Shown: positions 42,338 to 51,186 of the stretch, piece by piece | Numbering within the stretch: position 1 is the stretch's first letter | Layout: every line of letters begins with the position of its first letter | Source: JAYQKL01 sp965243245 | Lineage (GTDB): Bacteria > Pseudomonadota > Alphaproteobacteria > RS24 | Direction: 5' to 3' | Assembly (NCBI GenBank): GCA_965243245.1 | Contig: OZ251536.1 | Coordinates: forward strand, 868,001 to 932,000 | DNA length: 64,000 nt | Notes under the pieces: model-generated | The model's input: the letters and a program-made list of their open reading frames with translations, nothing else | What the model was told of the DNA's origin: nothing | The model's database searches: none | Translations under genes and position numbers: made by a program

Positions 42338-42353
42338 ATAGCAACTGAAAATA

Positions 42354-43430
42354 ATGCAGCAAACACACCGTCTTTTTTTGTATTCCTTCTTTATAATTTG
42401 CGCAATTTGCGCAATTATCGGGCTTGTTATCGGACGCGGCACGATCGGCGACTCGGAACAAATTCAAGCGACGCCGCCAAAACAAATTGTTAATATTTAT
42501 TCCTACAGGCAACCTTTTCTCATTCAGCCCTTATTTGACGCGTTCACTCAACAAACGGGTATTGAGGTGAAAACTGTTTTCGCCAGTAAAGGATTAATTG
42601 AGCGCGTAAGTCTCGAAGGTGCGCGTAGTCCGGTGGATGTTGTGCTGACCAAAAACTTTCATCATCTGGAAAAAGCCGGCAAAACAATAGCTCAACCCGT
42701 TTCCTCAAAGATCTTGACGCAACATATCCCGATTGCTCTGCGCGGTGAAAACAATAAATGGTTTGGTCTTACCCAGCGTGCGCGAGTGCTTTTTGTCTCG
42801 CGTGACAGGGTCAAGGAAAAGCATATTCATTATGAATCTCTTGCCAGTCCAAAATGGAAGGGACGCCTTTGTATGCGTTCTGGCCAGCACCCTTATAATC
42901 TGAGTTTGTTTGCCGCCATGCAGACACATTATGGGAAGGCTTGGACGCGCGAGTGGCTCAAAGGCGTCAAAGCCAATCTGGTGAGCAAACCTGCTGGCAA
43001 TGACCGCGCTCAGATTAAGCAGATTTATGCTGGAAAATGCGATATTGCCCTCGCCAATACTTATTATATGGGCAAAATGACGACTAACGAGAAAATACCC
43101 GAACAAAAAAAATGGGCTTTATCTGTGCGGCTTATTTTTCCGACCGGCGTTGATTTTGGCACTCATGTGAATGTTTCGGGCATGGTGATGGCAAAATACG
43201 CACCTCATCCCGAAGCGGCGCGCCAATTTATGGAATTCATGGTTTCAAAAAACGCTCAAAAAATTTACGCCGAAACAAATTATGAATATCCAGCAAGAGC
43301 TGGCGTGGAAATTGCGCCACTTGTTGCGAGCTGGGGTCAGCTTGAGGCCGATACGACTCCGCTCACCTCAATTACGAAAAATTATGAGAAAGTTAGTTTT
43401 TTGCTCGATGAGGTTGATTTTAACAATTGA
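42354..43430 (+). CDS. Fe(3+) ABC transporter substrate-binding protein (FutA/FbpA-like)
   Basis: This 358-residue periplasmic binding protein has an N-terminal signal or anchor helix (about residues 8-28). The fold is of the ferric-iron type: NIYSYRQPFLIQPLFDAFTQQTG at the start of the mature domain, the VDVVLT hinge, and the ANTYYMGKM motif near residue 240, whose tyrosine pair ligates iron in FbpA/FutA. The permease and ATPase genes are not adjacent, which is unusual. A Fur-like box lies in its leader. Very likely it delivers ferric iron. Confidence 0.88.
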   Translation: MQQTHRLFLYSFFIICAICAIIGLVIGRGTIGDSEQIQATPPKQIVNIYSYRQPFLIQPLFDAFTQQTGIEVKTVFASKGLIERVSLEGARSPVDVVLTKNFHHLEKAGKTIAQPVSSKILTQHIPIALRGENNKWFGLTQRARVLFVSRDRVKEKHIHYESLASPKWKGRLCMRSGQHPYNLSLFAAMQTHYGKAWTREWLKGVKANLVSKPAGNDRAQIKQIYAGKCDIALANTYYMGKMTTNEKIPEQKKWALSVRLIFPTGVDFGTHVNVSGMVMAKYAPHPEAARQFMEFMVSKNAQKIYAETNYEYPARAGVEIAPLVASWGQLEADTTPLTSITKNYEKVSFLLDEVDFNN

Positions 43431-43487
43431 GCCATAGAGATAAGTCTCAAACCAATAGATGCATAAATTTTAACCAATATACTTATT

Positions 43488-43504
43488 TGATTAAATTTTA
43501 ATCA
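43488..43504. promoter_or_regulatory. 17-bp perfect palindrome in the TorF upstream region
   Basis: TGATTAAA-T-TTTAATCA is an exact 8-1-8 inverted repeat about 105 bases upstream of the sigma-54-like promoter. Its position would suit an activator (enhancer) site; no factor can be named. Confidence 0.35.
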
Positions 43505-43607
43505 TTTATATTTTGATAATTTTTGCGTCGCCCAGTATTTGCTTGGGCTTCCACTGCCCAAACTGCAAAGCTTCATTTAATTTCAACACATTAAATATTT
43601 ATACTTT

Positions 43608-43624
43608 TTGGCACGTTTTTTGTA
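43608..43624 (+). promoter_or_regulatory. Candidate sigma-54 promoter for torF and the polyamine operon
   Basis: TTGGCACG, four bases, then TTGTA matches the -24 element exactly and the -12 element except for T in place of C. GG and the GC position are 12 bases apart as required. It lies about 50 bases before the porin ATG. The altered -12 base weakens the call, and rpoN itself is not in the window. Confidence 0.42.
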
Positions 43625-43674
43625 TATAACAAGCGATTAAAATGTTTTATGAAAACGGAAGAAAGGATATTCCA

Positions 43675-44319
43675 ATGAAAATAACAACAAAATTTATGAC
43701 CCTCCTGTTGGCAGGCACCGCGTTTAGCGCACCTATTATGAGCCAAGCTCTGGCTGGGGACATCTTGCTTAACGCAAGTATCACGAGCAACTATATCTGG
43801 CGCGGCACAACACAAACAAATGATAATCCAGCTTTTCAAGCCGGTGCAGATCTAGGCTTTGAAAGCGGTTTTTATCTTGGTGCATGGGCGTCAAATGTAG
43901 ATTTCCTAGATGAGACCACATATGAGTTGGACGTATATGGCGGCTATGGCGGCAGCTCAAATGGCTTTAGTTATGATCTGGGATATATTGCCTATATTTA
44001 TGATGGCGACGGGGAGCTAGACTTTGGAGAAGTTTATGCAAGTCTTGGGATGGCGGGCGTTACTTTCAGCCTTGCCTATCAAACTGACAATGACGGCGAA
44101 CAGGACCTGAACCATATTTATTATAATTTGGGGTATGAAACTGAAATCGGGGAATATACCGTTGGCGTATCAGCCGGCATTTATGATCTGGACGAAGGGG
44201 ATGAACAAAATGATTACGCACTGACCATTTCTAAAGATGCTTTCACACTCGCTATCACAGACACTGATATGGCTGATACGAACCCTGAAATTTCACTCTC
44301 TTATGGTCTTGACTTCTAG
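43675..44319 (+). CDS. TorF family putative outer-membrane porin
   Basis: This 214-residue outer-membrane beta-barrel protein of the TIGR02001/TorF family has a signal peptide MKITTKFMTLLLAGTAFSAP with cleavage near ALA-GD. The mature start ILLNASITSNYIWRGTTQTNDNPAFQ is diagnostic for the family. Alternating aromatic and glycine strands follow, ending in the terminal strand ISLSYGLDF with a C-terminal Phe. The ATG at 43675 with AAGGA upstream was chosen over a frame opening 33 bases earlier. It lies 39 bases ahead of speA on the same strand and may share its promoter, suggesting import of a nitrogen compound (inference). Confidence 0.85.
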   Translation: MKITTKFMTLLLAGTAFSAPIMSQALAGDILLNASITSNYIWRGTTQTNDNPAFQAGADLGFESGFYLGAWASNVDFLDETTYELDVYGGYGGSSNGFSYDLGYIAYIYDGDGELDFGEVYASLGMAGVTFSLAYQTDNDGEQDLNHIYYNLGYETEIGEYTVGVSAGIYDLDEGDEQNDYALTISKDAFTLAITDTDMADTNPEISLSYGLDF

Positions 44320-44358
44320 GCGGCTAAAATAAAGTGTGTTGAGGGGCATCAAACTATT

Positions 44359-46242
44359 ATGAAAAAACCGCCTGATATTTACGGTATTGAAAAATGGGGC
44401 GATGAGTTGATTAAAATTCTGCCTAATGGTCATTTGGGTTTGTGCAATCCATCAAATCCGAGTGCCAAGCCGACAGATATAATGCACATCTTAGATAATT
44501 TAGTTAATCGGGGCATAACAGCTCCGATTTTACTCCGTGTTGCAAATTTCCTCCAGCATCGTATCGAGCACATCAACACGGCTTTTTATAACGCCATCAA
44601 AGAAATTGGTTATGAGGGAAAATATCAAGGAGCTTTTCCCGTCAAGGTAAACCAGCAAGCGCAGGTTATCGAACGGATTGTCGAATTTGGCAAGCCATTT
44701 GATTTTGGCTTAGAGGTCGGCTCCAAAGCAGAATTGCTCATTGCTCTGTCGCAAGATTTAACGCCTAAGGCCGCCCTTATTTGCAATGGCGTCAAGGATA
44801 ATGAATTTTTACGCTTGGCACTGATATCCCAGCGGCTTGGGTTTAATACTTTCATCGTTTTAGAGAGCCCGCGCGAATTAAAAATGGTGCTCGCTTTAGC
44901 TGAAAAATTAGCTATTCGCCCACGACTTGGCGTGCGGATTAAATTAACCAATAGGGTCAGCGGCAACTGGGCGCAATCAAGCGGCGACCGTAGCACTTTT
45001 GGCATGACCATTGCGCAAATCATGGATGTTGTTTCAACGCTTAAAGAAAAAAATTATCTTGATTGTCTTGTGCTACAGCACTCACATCTTGGCAGTCAGG
45101 TTCCCAATATTATTGAGGTCAGAATGGCGACACAAGAAGCCTGTCGGTTTTTTGCTGAATTGTGCAAAGAGGGGGCGCAGTTGCGCTATTTGGATCTGGG
45201 GGGCGGCTTGGGAATCGATTATACGGGCGAGCAGACCGATAGTGCTAACTCGACCAATTATAGCTTACAAGAATATTGCTTGAATATTGTCGAGACGGTC
45301 AAATATGAGATGAATGAGAATGAATTGCCGCATCCAATTATTTTAACCGAAAGCGGGCGTGCCTGTGTGGCTCAATCTTCTTTATTATTGTTCAACGTGC
45401 TCGAGGCGACCCATTATGACAGCCCGACCGCTGTTGATGCGCAGTGCGATGATCATCCCATATTAGAAAACATGTATGCGATTGAAAAATACCTAACCGT
45501 CGCACGCCTCCAAGAATGTTGGAATGATCTGACCTATTATCGTGATGAGATGCGCGCTTTATTCAGGCGCAATCAGATAAGTCTTGCCATGACCGCTAAA
45601 GCGGAACGGCTGTATCTTTATTTAATCAATAAAATTAAAAATATGCTGCATGAACTTGAGGATATTAACGATGATTTACGAACAGCTCTGGAGCAAGTTG
45701 CCGATATTTATCATTGCAATTTCTCATTATTTCAAAGCCTACCAGATGTCTGGGCGATAGATCAGATCCATCCCATTGCGCCGCTTAGTCATCATAATAC
45801 AAAACCTACGCGTAATGTTATTTTGAGCGATATTACCTGCGATAGTGATGGTAAAATTGACCGCTTTGTTCTGGCAAACGGCATTTCAAAAACCTTGCCA
45901 GTTCACGATATAACCGACGCAACAGATTATTATCTTGGGGTATTCTTTGTTGGGGCTTATCAAGAAACGCTGGGCGATTTACACAATCTCTTTGGCGATA
46001 CAAATGTTGCCACCATCGAATTAGATGATAAGGGCGGCTTTGAGCTGGTGCATGAATTAGAAGGTGATACAGTCGCGCAAGTTCTGAGCTATGTGGAATA
46101 TGACCCAAAACAAATGATCGACAATTTTAAAAAAATTGTTGAAAAAGGGGTCAAAAAAGGTCAATTAAGTCCCCATGACCAGCGCGATATTATCAAGGAT
46201 TTCAAAGAAAGTATTCAAGGTTACACTTATTACGAATCTTAA
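44359..46242 (+). CDS. speA: Biosynthetic arginine decarboxylase
   Basis: This 627-residue PLP enzyme of the alanine-racemase-fold SpeA family decarboxylates arginine to agmatine. The PLP lysine lies in FPVKVNQQAQVIE (about residue 96). The HLGSQVPNI, LRYLDLGGGLGIDY (phosphate-binding glycines) and ILTESGRACVA segments are family hallmarks. Length is typical. It heads the polyamine operon; the next gene starts 38 bases downstream. Agmatine made here is the substrate of the agmatinase encoded at 48683. Confidence 0.96.
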   Translation: MKKPPDIYGIEKWGDELIKILPNGHLGLCNPSNPSAKPTDIMHILDNLVNRGITAPILLRVANFLQHRIEHINTAFYNAIKEIGYEGKYQGAFPVKVNQQAQVIERIVEFGKPFDFGLEVGSKAELLIALSQDLTPKAALICNGVKDNEFLRLALISQRLGFNTFIVLESPRELKMVLALAEKLAIRPRLGVRIKLTNRVSGNWAQSSGDRSTFGMTIAQIMDVVSTLKEKNYLDCLVLQHSHLGSQVPNIIEVRMATQEACRFFAELCKEGAQLRYLDLGGGLGIDYTGEQTDSANSTNYSLQEYCLNIVETVKYEMNENELPHPIILTESGRACVAQSSLLLFNVLEATHYDSPTAVDAQCDDHPILENMYAIEKYLTVARLQECWNDLTYYRDEMRALFRRNQISLAMTAKAERLYLYLINKIKNMLHELEDINDDLRTALEQVADIYHCNFSLFQSLPDVWAIDQIHPIAPLSHHNTKPTRNVILSDITCDSDGKIDRFVLANGISKTLPVHDITDATDYYLGVFFVGAYQETLGDLHNLFGDTNVATIELDDKGGFELVHELEGDTVAQVLSYVEYDPKQMIDNFKKIVEKGVKKGQLSPHDQRDIIKDFKESIQGYTYYES

Positions 46243-46280
46243 AAAACCTGAAATAAAAAGTTAAAGGAAAGGTCAAAACC

Positions 46281-47486
46281 ATGGCGAGCGTTCTTGTTAT
46301 CGGTGCGGGCGGCGTGGGGGCGGTGGCTGTTCACAAAATGGGCATGCATCCGGATATTTTCTCAAAAATTACACTGGCAAGCCGGCGCATAAGCAAATGC
46401 GATGAAGTGGCTGAAAATATACGCCAACGCCTCGGTAGCAACATTGCCACCGCGACACTCGATGCAGATGATATCAACCAAACCATCAACCTTATCGAAC
46501 AGGTTCAGCCTGAATTAGTCGTCAACCTTGCGCTACCTTATCAGGATTTGACAATCATGGAGGCTTGTCTTGCAACGGGCGTGCATTATCTTGATACGGC
46601 CAATTATGAACCGCGCGATGAAGCCAAATTCAAATATCACTGGCAATGGGCATATCAGGCGCGGTTTAAAAAAGCCGGCTTAATGGCACTGCTAGGCGCA
46701 GGTTTTGACCCCGGTGTCACAAATGTGTTCACCGCTCATATCCAGAAACACTGTTTGGATGAAATGCACTTTTTAGACATTTTAGATTGTAATGGCGGCG
46801 AGCATGGACAGTATTTTGCAACTAATTTCAACCCAGAAATCAATATTCGAGAAATCACCGCCAAAGCACGCCATTGGGAAAAAGACACTTGGATTGTAAG
46901 CCCCGCCCTATCGCATAAACAGCTATTTGATTTTCCTGAAATCGGGCAACGCAATATGTATCTAATGTATCATGAAGAGCTTGAGTCTCTTGCCAAAAAC
47001 TACCCCGCCTTAAAGCGGGCGCGCTTTTGGATGACTTTCAGTGATGCTTATCTTAAACATTTAACCGTGTTGCAAAATGTGGGCATGACTTCAATTAAGC
47101 CTATTCTTTATGAAAACAAAGAAATTATTCCATTGCAATTTCTCAAAGCCGTTCTGCCAGAGCCGACCCATCTGGCACAGACCACGAAGGGTAAAACCTG
47201 TATTGGCAATATTGTGACGGGTAAAAAAAATGGGCAGGAAAAAACTTTTTATATATACAATATCTGTGAGCATGAGCAATGCTTTGACGAAGTGGGCGCG
47301 CAAGCCATAAGTTACACAACAGGCGTGCCAGCTATGATCAGTGCCGCCTTGATGCTCAAAGGCGTGTGGAACAAAAAAGGCGTGGTCAATATGGAAGAAA
47401 TGGACCCAGACCCGTTCATGAATATGCTGACCGAGAATGGCCTGCCTTGGCACATGACAGAGCTTAAAGCTCCCATATCATTTTAG
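46281..47486 (+). CDS. Carboxy(nor)spermidine dehydrogenase, saccharopine-dehydrogenase family
   Basis: This 401-residue NAD(P)H enzyme reductively condenses putrescine (or diaminopropane) with aspartate semialdehyde to carboxyspermidine (or carboxynorspermidine). The Rossmann motif VLVIGAGGVGAVAVHKMG opens the protein. Family blocks LDTANYEPRDEAKFKYHWQW and LGAGFDPGVTNVFTAH are clear and separate it from lysine-pathway saccharopine dehydrogenases. Its place between speA and nspC-like genes confirms the polyamine role; with putrescine from agmatinase, spermidine is the likely product. Confidence 0.93.
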   Translation: MASVLVIGAGGVGAVAVHKMGMHPDIFSKITLASRRISKCDEVAENIRQRLGSNIATATLDADDINQTINLIEQVQPELVVNLALPYQDLTIMEACLATGVHYLDTANYEPRDEAKFKYHWQWAYQARFKKAGLMALLGAGFDPGVTNVFTAHIQKHCLDEMHFLDILDCNGGEHGQYFATNFNPEINIREITAKARHWEKDTWIVSPALSHKQLFDFPEIGQRNMYLMYHEELESLAKNYPALKRARFWMTFSDAYLKHLTVLQNVGMTSIKPILYENKEIIPLQFLKAVLPEPTHLAQTTKGKTCIGNIVTGKKNGQEKTFYIYNICEHEQCFDEVGAQAISYTTGVPAMISAALMLKGVWNKKGVVNMEEMDPDPFMNMLTENGLPWHMTELKAPISF

Positions 47487-47525
47487 GCTACCCGTTTGAA
47501 AGTTAAAGTAAAAAGGAAACCAGTC

Positions 47526-48686
47526 ATGATGTCAACTAAGTCACAAGGCGCGGGACGGTTTATAGATTTTGATCTGTCTCGTGTACCAAGCCCTTGCTTT
47601 GTTGTCGATGAGGTGGCAATTGAGCAAAATCTAAAACAGCTTCGCGCTATTGCCGATGAGAGCGGTTGTAAAATACTGAGTGCTTTAAAGGCTTTTTCTT
47701 TTTGGCATTTTGCACCGCTTATTTCAGCGCATCTGGCGGGCACTTGCGCCTCTGGGCTTTGGGAGGCAAAGCTCGCGCGCAAATATTATTCAGGCGAATT
47801 AGCAACCTTTGCCCCAGCCTATAAAAGTTCTGAAATAGATGAGATGGCACATTTATCAGACCATATAGTTTTTAACACGCCAGACCAAATAGCTCTTTTT
47901 GGAGCGCGTGTAAAAAGCAATAATGCCGATATTGGACTACGGTTAAATCCTGAACATTCAGAAAGCCAAATTGATAAATATAACCCTTGCGCCGCTGGTT
48001 CGCGGCTAGGCTATCCTATTTCAAAATTAACGGCTAAACACATAACCAAACTCAACGGTTTGCATCTGCACACACTTTGCGAGCAAGGTTTCAAACCGCT
48101 TGCCAGAACATGGGCGGCCATTGAAGACAAACTCCTTGCCTATGCTGGTCACATAAATTGGCTGAACCTTGGCGGCGGACACCTTTTAACCTCGCCGCAG
48201 TATGACCGCCAAGCATTAGTGGTTTTTTTAAAGGAGCTCAGCCAAAAAATGCAAGCGCAGATTTATCTTGAACCCGGTGCCGCCATTGCCTTTGAGGCGG
48301 GTATACTCGTTGGCGAAGTTCTGGACGTCATGGATAATGACGGATTAAATGCCATTCTTGATGTCTCTGCGAGCTGTCATATGCCCGATGTTATTGAAGC
48401 CCCCTATCGCCCCGCCTTAATGGGAGAAAAACAAACCGGTTTGCCCGTTCGCCTTGGGGGACCAAGTTGCTTTGCCGGCGACCAGATCGGGGTTTATGGA
48501 TTTGCCGACACCCCCACGCACGGACAACGCCTTGCCTTTTTAGACCAAGCACATTATTCGATGGTGAAAACAACGACATTTAATGGCGTTCAACTCCCAA
48601 GCCTTGCGGTTTGGAATAGCGACACAGATAGGGTGAAGGTTTTAAAATCCTTTAATTTTTCAGATTTCGAGGGGCGTTTGTCATGA
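47526..48686 (+). CDS. nspC: Carboxy(nor)spermidine decarboxylase
   Basis: This 386-residue alanine-racemase-fold PLP decarboxylase removes the carboxyl group from carboxyspermidine or carboxynorspermidine. The PLP lysine is in SALKAFSFWHFAPLIS, the dimer-site cysteine motif in SASCHMPDVIEAPYRP, and the LNLGGGHLL glycine loop binds phosphate. The ATG at 47526 is chosen because AAGGA lies eight bases upstream; an upstream TTG frame has no support. Its stop overlaps the agmatinase start by four bases, showing tight coupling. Confidence 0.93.
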   Translation: MMSTKSQGAGRFIDFDLSRVPSPCFVVDEVAIEQNLKQLRAIADESGCKILSALKAFSFWHFAPLISAHLAGTCASGLWEAKLARKYYSGELATFAPAYKSSEIDEMAHLSDHIVFNTPDQIALFGARVKSNNADIGLRLNPEHSESQIDKYNPCAAGSRLGYPISKLTAKHITKLNGLHLHTLCEQGFKPLARTWAAIEDKLLAYAGHINWLNLGGGHLLTSPQYDRQALVVFLKELSQKMQAQIYLEPGAAIAFEAGILVGEVLDVMDNDGLNAILDVSASCHMPDVIEAPYRPALMGEKQTGLPVRLGGPSCFAGDQIGVYGFADTPTHGQRLAFLDQAHYSMVKTTTFNGVQLPSLAVWNSDTDRVKVLKSFNFSDFEGRLS

Positions 48687-49552
48687 GCCAACAAAATATG
48701 CAACTGCAATTTATGGGCGAGGAACTTAGCTTGGGCGAAAACAATCCAGAGACGGCACGGTTTCAGGTCATTCCGTGCGGGCTGGAAAAAACAGTCTCTT
48801 ACGGGAGCGGCACAAGCCGCGCCCCAGATGCCATCATCGCCGCCAGCCATCAGCTTGAACGCCTCTTTGAGGGCACAGAACCAGCTCTTGAAGGCATTTT
48901 CACAACTGAGCAAGTGGATTGCTCTCAGCCGATTGAAGATGTCATACAGGATTTACGCAAGCGAACATCTGCCATAGCCCGCCGCGCCAAAGTGCCCGTA
49001 ACACTTGGCGGTGAGCATAGTCTCTCCTTTGGCGCAATCATGGGCGTGCGCGACGCATTAGCCGTGCCAATAGGCATTATACATATAGATGCCCATGCCG
49101 ATTTTCGTGATGCTTATCAAGGCCACAAACACTCGCATGCAAGTGTGATGAACTTGCTCGCAAAAGAAGGATTTCCCATGGTCAGTTTTGGGGTGCGGGC
49201 TTTATCACGCAAAGAAGACGCCGCCCGAAAAGCGCATGGCGTCATAATTTATGACGCTAAGGACATTGTCCGCCGCAATGTTTCTTGTGTAGAATTACCT
49301 GCCGATTTTCCTCAAAATATTTATGTGACTTTTGATCTAGACGGGTTAGACCCAAGTGTTTTACCTGCCACAGGCACAGCTGTGCCGGGGGGGCTTGGCT
49401 ATTATCAGGCTTTGGATTTAATCCGCACCAGCCTTATCGGGCGCCATTGTGTCGGTATTGATGTTGTTGAACTTGCACCTATAAAAGGTCAGCCTTATAG
49501 TGACTTCACAACCGCGCAAATCTGCTACGCTCTCATGGGCTTTGCCCTTTGA
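48683..49552 (+). CDS. speB: Agmatinase (ureohydrolase family)
   Basis: This 289-residue Mn-dependent ureohydrolase splits agmatine into putrescine and urea. All metal motifs are visible: GGEHSLSFG (His), IDAHADFRD (Asp, His, Asp) and SFDLDGLDPS-like VTFDLDGLDPSVLP (Asp, Asp), then GTAVPGGLGYYQ. The operon context with speA makes agmatine the substrate rather than arginine. Together with the preceding three genes it gives a complete arginine-to-spermidine route. Urease genes are not in the window. Confidence 0.94.
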   Translation: MSQQNMQLQFMGEELSLGENNPETARFQVIPCGLEKTVSYGSGTSRAPDAIIAASHQLERLFEGTEPALEGIFTTEQVDCSQPIEDVIQDLRKRTSAIARRAKVPVTLGGEHSLSFGAIMGVRDALAVPIGIIHIDAHADFRDAYQGHKHSHASVMNLLAKEGFPMVSFGVRALSRKEDAARKAHGVIIYDAKDIVRRNVSCVELPADFPQNIYVTFDLDGLDPSVLPATGTAVPGGLGYYQALDLIRTSLIGRHCVGIDVVELAPIKGQPYSDFTTAQICYALMGFAL

Positions 49553-49575
49553 ACACCTTTTATAGGGACTTAATA

Positions 49576-50868
49576 ATGACCACTTCAAAAAACCCTGAAA
49601 CTATCGTATTACATTCTGGCTGGCGCAGTGACCCGACAACTGGCTCGGTGGCTGTGCCTATCCATCAAACAACCAGCTATCAATTTAAAGATACAGAACA
49701 TGCTGCCGATCTGTTTGCCCTATCTGAATTGGGCAATATTTATACGCGTTTAATGAACCCGACAACAGATGTGCTGGAACAACGTGTTGCTGCTCTTGAA
49801 GGGGGTGTTGGTGCGCTTGGCGTTGCTTCGGGTCAAACGGCCTCTGCTATGGCCGTTCAGAACATCACCCGCACGGGGAATAATATTGTTTCATCCACTG
49901 ATCTTTACGGCGGCACTTGGAATTTATTTTCCAACACCTTCAAAGATATGGGCATTGAGGTGCGCTTTGTTGACCCGTCTGACCCTGAGGCTTTTGCCAA
50001 GGCAACCGATGAAAATACCCGCGCTTATTATGCAGAAACACTCCCTAACCCTAAATTGCAGGTTTTTCCGATAAAGGAAGTCGCTGAAATTGGCCTCAAA
50101 AACGGTATTCCCTTAATCATGGACAACACGGCTGCACCTGTCATTTGTCGCCCCTTTGAGCACGGCGCGGCGATTATTATCTATAGTTCAACCAAATATA
50201 TTGGCGGACATGGTACGTCTCTTGGCGGGCTGATTGTCGATAGCGGTAATTTTGATTGGGAAGCGGCCGGGGCGCGCCAACCTATGCTTAATACGCCTGA
50301 CCCATCCTATCATGGCGTCATTTGGACGCAAGCCGTTCAGCCGCTCGGGCCGATTGCCTATATTCTAAAAGCGCGGACAACTTTGTTACGCGACCTTGGC
50401 GGTGCGATGAGCCCCTTTAATGCATTCATGTTTTTGCAAGGCATGGAGACTCTGCCGCTTCGTATGCGCGCACATTGTGAAAATACGATGGCCGTCACTG
50501 AGTTTTTGCAACAACAGCCACAAGTAACAAAAGTCATCCACCCAAGCCTAATGAAAGATATCTATCGCCAGCGTGCCGATGCCGTTTTGAACGGGGGATA
50601 TGGCGGGCTACTCGGTTTTGAATTGGCGGGAGGGGTCGAAGCTGGGAAAAAATTCATCAACGCGCTTGAGCTACTTTATCATGTGGCAAATATCGGCGAT
50701 ACACGTTCACTCGCCATTCATCCTGCCAGCACCACCCATAGCCAATTAAATGCCCAAGAGCAACTCGCTTCGGGGGTCACACCGGGCTATATCAGACTCT
50801 CAATCGGTATCGAGCATATTGACGATATAGTGGCGGATATTAAACAAGCCCTCATGCAGGCGGGGTGA
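49576..50868 (+). CDS. metY: O-acetylhomoserine sulfhydrylase family PLP enzyme
   Basis: This 430-residue Cys/Met-metabolism PLP enzyme of the MetY type makes homocysteine from O-acetylhomoserine and sulfide. The family start ETIVLHSGWRSDPTTGSVAVPI, the PLP lysine in IIYSSTKYIGGHGTSLGG, and SLAIHPASTTHSQL are all present. The ATG at 49576 follows TAGGGA. It begins 23 bases after agmatinase and seems part of the polyamine transcription unit. The window thus holds two sulfhydrylases, MetZ (riboswitch-controlled) and this one (no riboswitch seen). Confidence 0.9.
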   Translation: MTTSKNPETIVLHSGWRSDPTTGSVAVPIHQTTSYQFKDTEHAADLFALSELGNIYTRLMNPTTDVLEQRVAALEGGVGALGVASGQTASAMAVQNITRTGNNIVSSTDLYGGTWNLFSNTFKDMGIEVRFVDPSDPEAFAKATDENTRAYYAETLPNPKLQVFPIKEVAEIGLKNGIPLIMDNTAAPVICRPFEHGAAIIIYSSTKYIGGHGTSLGGLIVDSGNFDWEAAGARQPMLNTPDPSYHGVIWTQAVQPLGPIAYILKARTTLLRDLGGAMSPFNAFMFLQGMETLPLRMRAHCENTMAVTEFLQQQPQVTKVIHPSLMKDIYRQRADAVLNGGYGGLLGFELAGGVEAGKKFINALELLYHVANIGDTRSLAIHPASTTHSQLNAQEQLASGVTPGYIRLSIGIEHIDDIVADIKQALMQAG

Positions 50869-50899
50869 AAATATGTAAAGCGGATTTATCATTTACTCT

Positions 50900-50933
50900 A
50901 TAGGCATAACGATAGGCATAACGATAGGCATAA
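50900..50933. repeat. 12-bp tandem repeat (2.8 copies) between metY and tRNA-Arg
   Basis: ATAGGCATAACG occurs twice, then ATAGGCATAA, ending seven bases from the 3' end of tRNA-Arg. Confidence 0.93.
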
Positions 50934-50939
50934 AAGAAC

Positions 50940-51016
50940 TGGCGCACCCGGAAGGATTCGAACCTCCGACCCCTTGATTCGTAGTCAAGTACTCTATCCA
51001 GCTGAGCTACGGGTGC
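50940..51016 (-). tRNA. tRNA-Arg (ACG)
   Basis: This is a complete 77-nt cloverleaf on the minus strand. The acceptor stem GCACCCG pairs with CGGGTGC, the discriminator is G, and CCA is encoded. The anticodon stem TTGAC/GTCAA-type brackets TACGAA, giving ACG (inosine-modified, reading CGN). The T-loop GGTTCGAATCC is intact. Confidence 0.96.
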
Positions 51017-51186
51017 ATATAATCAATTTTGCGCCATGGGTTAGAGCTCCATGACAAAACGCCGTCCAACCCCGCCCCCATAACAAGTGACTGTTGTTTA
51101 ATGACTTCAAGGGCTTTTGGCAAGCCAAGAATAACATTCTCAGTAATTTCTTTGCAAACACCGCAAGACCCCTTAAAGTAGTCCGC

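Noticed and set aside
43543..43561. Terminator hairpin TTGGGC/GCCCAA upstream of the TorF porin
   Set aside because: The stem is only six pairs and no T tract follows on either strand.
49553..49575. SAM riboswitch ahead of metY
   Set aside because: Only 23 bases separate metY from the agmatinase gene; no aptamer elements are present.
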